Shown in pieces: positions 6,135 through 9,499 of a stretch of DNA of 9,499 nt. The DNA lies in NCBI GenBank assembly GCA_900555435.1, contig USLH01000091.1, forward strand, positions 1 to 9,499, read 5' to 3'. The DNA is from an uncultured Oscillospiraceae bacterium (GTDB lineage: Bacteria; Bacillota; Clostridia; Oscillospirales; Ruminococcaceae). Position numbers and translations under genes: made by a program. The notes under the pieces were generated by a model. The model saw nothing but the letters and a program-made list of their open reading frames with translations, was not told the origin of the DNA and made no database searches. How positions within the stretch are numbered: the first letter of the stretch is position 1; every line of letters begins with the position of its first letter.

Positions 6135-6620
6135 TTATGCCGGGAAAATCGTATGCAGGTCGATGAGCCGCTGGTTGCTGCTGCCTCGGAACTCCAGATC
6201 CAGATCCCGCAGGGCCTCTACATAAGGGCCGTCCACGAGGGTGTCGCAGAGCTTCAAAAGCTCGACGACTTCCGGTTTGGCCTTTCCAAGCTCTAAGAGC
6301 TGTTCCAATGTATAGCCGCTGTAGACGAAGACAGTCTTGCCCATCTTCCGCACCTCTTTGACCAGAGGGATCAGGGCTTCTGCCTGACAGAAGGGCTCGC
6401 CGCCGGAAAGGGTGATGCCGTCCAGCAGGGGATCCTCCCGGATGGCTTCCAGAATAGCGGGAATGTCTGCGTTAAAGCCACCGGAGAAATCGTGAGTCTG
6501 GGGATTGTGGCAGCCGGGACAGTGGTGGGGGCATCCCTGGGTGAAGATCACATACCGGATGCCCGGCCCGTCCACGATGGATTCATCGATGATGCCGCTT
6601 AAGCGCAGGTCAGATGCCAT
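6135..6620 (-). CDS. nrdG: Anaerobic ribonucleotide reductase activating protein (radical SAM activase)
   Basis: Uses a [4Fe-4S] cluster and S-adenosylmethionine to place the radical on the glycine of class III ribonucleotide reductase. The 161-residue protein has the radical SAM cluster motif CPHHCPGC (Cys30, Cys34, Cys37) followed by HNP, the SAM-binding LSGGEPFCQ (about 71-79), and the family ending VDGPYVEALRDLDLEFRGSSNQRLID. Length is normal for NrdG. The start overlaps the end of the upstream small gene by 11 bases, and only a weak ribosome binding site is seen, so it is probably translated by coupling. It is the last gene of the nrdD operon. Its expected target glycine is not in the big NrdD protein but in the small upstream gene product. 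Confidence 0.96.
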   Translation of the reverse strand: MASDLRLSGIIDESIVDGPGIRYVIFTQGCPHHCPGCHNPQTHDFSGGFNADIPAILEAIREDPLLDGITLSGGEPFCQAEALIPLVKEVRKMGKTVFVYSGYTLEQLLELGKAKPEVVELLKLCDTLVDGPYVEALRDLDLEFRGSSNQRLIDLHTIFPA

Positions 6621-6768
6621 GTTTCACACGATCCCGCTCTTCGGCACGTTTGGCGTTGTTGAAGCGCTCGGTGGTTCCCACAAGGTAGCCGGTGATCCGG
6701 CGGATCCGCTCAAAGGAAACGTCCTTGCCGACGGTTTTGACTTCTTTTGCAGTGGTTTTCTCGTTCAT
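6610..6768 (-). CDS. Stand-alone glycyl-radical subunit of class III ribonucleotide reductase (52 residues)
   Basis: The small protein between nrdD and nrdG matches the extreme C-terminus of single-chain NrdD enzymes. It holds VSFERIRRITGYLVG (residues 17-31), then RFNNAKRAEE and RVKH; E. coli NrdD has VSVTRRVCGYLGS, then PFNAGKQEE and RVKH. By this alignment Gly27 corresponds to the radical glycine (Gly681) of E. coli NrdD. No other domain is present. It has its own ribosome binding site (AAAGGAG, eight bases before ATG 6768), and a gap of 34 bases separates it from the nrdD stop, so it is a separate gene and not a frameshift. It overlaps nrdG by 11 bases. Inferred role: docks on NrdD and carries the radical installed by NrdG. 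The start could extend upstream in frame, but that would overlap nrdD and lacks a better signal. Confidence 0.88.
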   Translation of the reverse strand: MNEKTTAKEVKTVGKDVSFERIRRITGYLVGTTERFNNAKRAEERDRVKHGI

Positions 6769-6802
6769 GATGCTCGCTCCTTTGTTTTGTATGGATGATC
6801 GG

Positions 6803-9097
6803 TCAGTGAGTGCAGTCGTAATGGCAGGGGACATCAGGGTATTTCTTCCGCAGTTCGTCCAGACGCTCCACGGAGACCGCTTCGCCGTCATGCCGTCCGC
6901 AGCGGGGGCAGACATCGTTGATGACGCCGGTGTATCCGCAGACCGGATCCCGATCCACCGGGTGGTTCACGGAGCCGTAGCCGATGCCTGCTTCCTTCAT
7001 GCAGCGGATGATGGTTTCGAAGGCCTTCAGGTTCTTGCAGGTGTCGCCGTCCAGCTCCACATAGCTGATGTGGCCGGCGTTGGTTAGGGCGTGGTAGGGA
7101 GCTTCCAGCTGGATCTTCCGGTACGCCTTGATGGGGTAGTACACCGGCACATGGAAAGAGTTGGTGTAGTAATCCCGGTCGGTGATACCGGGGATCTCGC
7201 CGTAGATCTTCTTGTCGATGCGGACGAACCGGCCGGAAAGTCCTTCGGCGGGGGTGGCGAGGAGGGTGAAGTTGAGGCCGGTCTTTTCCGATTCGTCATC
7301 CATGCGCTTGCGCATATGGGTGATGATCTCAAGACCCAGCTTCTGGCTCTCTTCGCTTTCGCCGTGATGGAAGCCGGTAAGGGCTTTTAAAGTCTCAGCA
7401 AGGCCGATGAAGCCGACACTCAGGGTGCCATGCTTTAAAACTTCCGCCACGCTGTCGTCGGGGCCTAAGTTCTCCGAGTCAATCCAGATGCCCTGTCCCA
7501 TGAGGAAGGGGTAGTTCCGGACTTTTTTGGTGCACTGGATCTGGAACCGGTGGAGGAGCTGGCGGATGACCAGATCGATCCGCTGGTCCAGAATCTCGTA
7601 GAATTTCTGGATGTCGCCCTTGGCCTCCAGGCCGATGCGGGGGAGGTTGATGGAGGTGAAGCTCAGGTTCCCTCTGCCGCAGGTGACCTCTTTGGTCCGG
7701 TCATGGACGTTGCCCATGACCCGGGTGCGGCAGCCCATGTAGGCGACTTCGGTGTTGTAATCGCCGGGCTTATAATACTGGAAGTTGAAGGGGGCATCTA
7801 AGAAAGAGAAGTTCGGGAAGAGGCGTTTGGCGGAGGTGGCGATGGCCTGCTGGAACAGGTCGTAGTTGGGGTCGCCGGGGTTGTAGTTGACGCCTTCCTT
7901 GACCTTGAAGATCTGGACGGGGAAGATGGGGGTCTCGCCGTCGCCCAAGCCTGCGTTGGTGGCAGAAAGGAGGTTCCGGATGACCATCCGGGCTTCGGGG
8001 GAGGTGTCGGTGCCGTAGTTTACGGAGGAGAAAGGCACCTGGGCGCCTGCCCGGGAGTTCATGGTGTTCAGGTTATGCACGAAGGCCTCCATGGCCTGAT
8101 AGGTGGCCTTGTCCGTTTCGTTGTAAGCGGTCTCAGCGGCATAATCGTGGGCTTTTGCAGCCAGCTCGGGGGAGATCTCCTGATACCCGTGCTCCTTCTG
8201 GTGAGCGGGGAGGTAGGAGATGAGCTCTGCCTTGTACGCTTCGCTGTTACCGAGGGCGGGGACGGTTTTGATGTCCGTCTTCACGGCGGCAGCCAGCGCT
8301 TCCGCATCGCTGTGGGACAGGCCGGCGGCGATCTGCAGGTACTGGGTCAGACCCTTGAAGTATTCTTTTTTATAGGTCTTGGCAACGCCGGGAGCCATGG
8401 AATAATCGAAGTTCGGGATGCTCTGGCCGCCGTGCATCTCGTTTTGGTTGGCCTGAATGGCGATGCAGGCGAGAGCGGAGTAGCTGATGATGGAGTTGGG
8501 CTCTCTGAGGCAGCCGTGACCGGTGAAGAAGCCGTGATGAAAGAGCTTCAACAGGTCAATCTGACAGCAGGTCTCGGTGAGCATATAGAAGTCTTTGTCA
8601 TGGATGTGGATGTCGCCGTTGATGTGGGCGGCGGCGATGTCCTTGGGCAGGATGTAGTTGTCCATGAAGTATTTGGAGCCTTCGGAGCCGTACTTTAGCA
8701 TGGTGCCCATGGCGGTGTCAGCGTCGATGTTGGCATTTTCCCGCTTGATGTCCGCATCCTTGGAGTAGGAGAAGGTCAATTCCTTATAGATGTCCATCAG
8801 GTCGGCTTCGCTCTGGCGGATCTTGGCGTGCTCGGCCCGGTAGAGGATGTAGGCTTTGGCAGTTTTGGCGTAGTCGGCAGCGATGAGGGCTTCCTCCACC
8901 TTATCCTGGATCTGTTCCACGGTGGGGATCCGGTTTTTCGGCAGGCTTTCGACGATCTCTGCGGTCAGCTCTTTGATCTTTTTCATGGAGATCTTTTCAT
9001 CGGAGACCGCCACGTTGGCTTTATGGATCGCATCTTCGATTTTTTTGGAGTCGAAGGCAACGACTTCGCCGCTGCGTTTTCTGATTTTTGTAATCAT
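6803..9097 (-). CDS. nrdD: Anaerobic (class III) ribonucleoside-triphosphate reductase, catalytic chain without the glycyl-radical segment
   Basis: Makes deoxyribonucleoside triphosphates for DNA synthesis without oxygen. The ATP-cone allosteric domain covers residues 1-93 (ITKIRKRSGEVVAFDSKKIEDAI). The catalytic ten-stranded barrel follows: INGDIHIHDKDFY (159-171), Cys177/Cys178 near the usual second active-site Cys, NTMNSRAGAQVPFSSVN (344-360), YMGCRTRV (453-460) with probable thiyl-radical Cys456, and GRGNLSFTSINLPR. The C-terminus keeps VCGYTGVINDVCPRCGRHD (719-737) from the zinc site and ends PCHYDCTH, but the RRVxGYLG glycyl-radical loop is absent; it is on the next gene. ATG 9106 would give 767 residues, yet AGAGG lies nine bases before ATG 9097 and directly abuts 9106, so 9097 (764 residues) is preferred. 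First gene of nrdD-small ORF-nrdG. The frame is intact. Confidence 0.95.
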   Translation of the reverse strand: MITKIRKRSGEVVAFDSKKIEDAIHKANVAVSDEKISMKKIKELTAEIVESLPKNRIPTVEQIQDKVEEALIAADYAKTAKAYILYRAEHAKIRQSEADLMDIYKELTFSYSKDADIKRENANIDADTAMGTMLKYGSEGSKYFMDNYILPKDIAAAHINGDIHIHDKDFYMLTETCCQIDLLKLFHHGFFTGHGCLREPNSIISYSALACIAIQANQNEMHGGQSIPNFDYSMAPGVAKTYKKEYFKGLTQYLQIAAGLSHSDAEALAAAVKTDIKTVPALGNSEAYKAELISYLPAHQKEHGYQEISPELAAKAHDYAAETAYNETDKATYQAMEAFVHNLNTMNSRAGAQVPFSSVNYGTDTSPEARMVIRNLLSATNAGLGDGETPIFPVQIFKVKEGVNYNPGDPNYDLFQQAIATSAKRLFPNFSFLDAPFNFQYYKPGDYNTEVAYMGCRTRVMGNVHDRTKEVTCGRGNLSFTSINLPRIGLEAKGDIQKFYEILDQRIDLVIRQLLHRFQIQCTKKVRNYPFLMGQGIWIDSENLGPDDSVAEVLKHGTLSVGFIGLAETLKALTGFHHGESEESQKLGLEIITHMRKRMDDESEKTGLNFTLLATPAEGLSGRFVRIDKKIYGEIPGITDRDYYTNSFHVPVYYPIKAYRKIQLEAPYHALTNAGHISYVELDGDTCKNLKAFETIIRCMKEAGIGYGSVNHPVDRDPVCGYTGVINDVCPRCGRHDGEAVSVERLDELRKKYPDVPCHYDCTH

Positions 9098-9178
9098 GCT
9101 TCCCATCCTCTGCTCATATAGTGTGCCCGGAAAAGAGATGCTTCGGGCGGAAACGGCAGCGGATCGGGCGCAAAAATA

Positions 9179-9213
9179 GGGTTACAGACTCAAAAAGACG
9201 AATTCTGTGACCC
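9179..9213 (-). terminator. Terminator-like hairpin in the nrdD leader (possible attenuator)
   Basis: In the nrdD leader, GGGTCACAGA pairs with TCTGTAACCC (10 bp, one mismatch, 15-base loop) and is followed at once by TATTTTTG. It lies about 80 bases before the start codon and touches the inner NrdR-like box. It could end some transcripts early; no competing anti-terminator structure was worked out. Confidence 0.4.
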
Positions 9214-9227
9214 CCAAGATGTTGTGC
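9212..9227 (-). promoter_or_regulatory. NrdR-box-like site A
   Basis: Minus-strand GCACAACATCTTGGGG matches the NrdR box (acaCwAyATmTwGtgt) at every position of the core CAACATCTTG. It lies downstream of the predicted transcription start. NrdR, the general repressor of ribonucleotide reductase genes, usually binds two such boxes. Confidence 0.65.
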
Positions 9228-9242
9228 TCTGCGTTTTGATTC

Positions 9243-9258
9243 ACTCCGTATGTTGTAC
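9243..9258 (-). promoter_or_regulatory. NrdR-box-like site B
   Basis: Minus-strand GTACAACATACGGAGT matches the NrdR consensus well in its left half (taCAACATa) and less well in its right half. It begins exactly 31 bp from site A, the usual three-helix-turn spacing of paired NrdR boxes, and overlaps the predicted transcription start near 9256. Confidence 0.6.
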
Positions 9259-9262
9259 CAAT

Positions 9263-9291
9263 ATCATAACGCAATTTTCTTCCAGTGTCAA
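9263..9291 (-). promoter_or_regulatory. nrdD operon promoter
   Basis: On the minus strand a consensus TTGACA (plus 9286-9291), a 17-bp spacer and TATGAT (plus 9263-9268). This predicts a leader of about 160 bases before nrdD, holding two NrdR-like boxes and a hairpin. Confidence 0.85.
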
Positions 9292-9405
9292 GGGGGAAAG
9301 CGGGTTTTTTTTGGCCTCTCCCGAATTTTGTCAAATTACACCAAATTAGGATAGTTTCTTTTTTCAAAGACCTCCGAGAGGGGGCGGGAAGTTTTCGAAA
9401 AACAT

Positions 9406-9434
9406 TTGTCAAGACACCGGGAATGTGGTATAAT
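9406..9434 (+). promoter_or_regulatory. Promoter reading rightward out of the window
   Basis: TTGTCA (9406-9411), a 17-bp spacer and TATAAT (9429-9434) with a TG extended -10. It is divergent from the nrdD promoter, about 115 bp away. The stretch 9292-9405 between them is AT-rich and shows no gene. Confidence 0.8.
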
Positions 9435-9451
9435 ACTCTATAAGTGTTTCC

Positions 9452-9499
9452 ATGCAGGAGAAAATTTTTTCGCCTGATGAGACCCGATTTTTACGGACA
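9452..9499 (+). CDS. Possible first 16 codons of a protein of unknown function (runs off the right edge)
   Basis: The frame from ATG 9452 reads MQEKIFSPDETRFLRT without a stop to the window end and has the look of a real N-terminus. It starts about 11 bases after the predicted transcription start and has no ribosome binding site, so it would be nearly leaderless. An alternative ATG at 9477 follows AGGAG at 9456-9460, but with an unusually long 16-base gap. Too short to identify. Confidence 0.35.
   Translation, partial: MQEKIFSPDETRFLRT

Noticed and set aside
6769..6915. An N-terminal extension of the small glycyl-radical protein upstream of ATG 6768
   Set aside because: The extension overlaps the end of nrdD in another frame and lacks sequence resemblance to NrdD; AAAGGAG directly supports the start at 6768.
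7550..8698. Several plus-strand open frames of 80-207 codons rich in Gly, Val and Asp across nrdD
   Set aside because: They are antisense to the clearly coding nrdD gene, a known effect of GC-rich codon use, and match no family.
9109..9124. A third NrdR-like box just before nrdD (minus-strand ACACTATATGAGCAGA)
   Set aside because: Only one half fits the consensus, and the spacing to the other two boxes does not match the usual 31-32 bp.
1..9499. CRISPR arrays, tRNA or rRNA genes, insertion sequences
   Set aside because: No regularly spaced repeats, cloverleaf-like sequences, transposase motifs or terminal inverted repeats were seen on either strand.

Overview
The window looks like chromosome from a GC-rich anaerobic Firmicute, probably a gut-type member of class Clostridia. 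This rests on strong AAAGGAGG ribosome binding sites, sigma-A type promoters, a class III (oxygen-sensitive) ribonucleotide reductase, a BioY biotin transporter and an NrdR-like regulatory region. No database search was possible, so the taxonomy is an inference.

Layout. (1) 1-480, minus: start of pstS, the phosphate-binding lipoprotein; the gene runs off the left edge. Its promoter region carries hexamers in 11-bp register ending exactly 10 bp before a TATAAT box, which is a PhoP/PhoB-type arrangement. (2) 699-2611, plus: a divergent two-gene operon of membrane proteins with bacterial PH domains (YdbS-like and YdbT-like), overlapping by ATGA and closed by a hairpin terminator. (3) About 3030-5327: a decay island. 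It holds a plus-strand beta-sandwich/CBM-like protein, probably truncated, and convergent to it the wreck of a minus-strand DUF3737-patB operon. Both operon genes carry frameshifts; DUF3737 also has two Trp codons changed to TGA, and patB lacks its C-terminal third. The two convergent genes meet at a 19-bp tandem repeat (about 2.5 copies). (4) 5447-6133: bioY with two BirA-type operators flanking and overlapping its promoter, then a terminator hairpin shared with the next, convergent operon. (5) 6135-9291, minus: an anaerobic ribonucleotide reductase operon, nrdD - small ORF - nrdG, with a strong promoter, two NrdR-box-like sites 31 bp apart and a terminator-like hairpin in the leader. (6) 9406-9499: a good promoter pointing right and the possible first 16 codons of another gene.

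Most interesting: the class III ribonucleotide reductase is split. The 764-residue NrdD has the ATP-cone, the catalytic fold, the MGCR active-site cysteine and part of the zinc site, but no glycyl-radical motif. That motif (RRITGYL, followed by FNNAK and RVKH) sits in a separate 52-residue protein with its own ribosome binding site, between nrdD and the activase gene nrdG. The activase would therefore load its radical onto a stand-alone subunit, comparable in idea to the spare glycyl-radical protein YfiD/GrcA of pyruvate formate-lyase.
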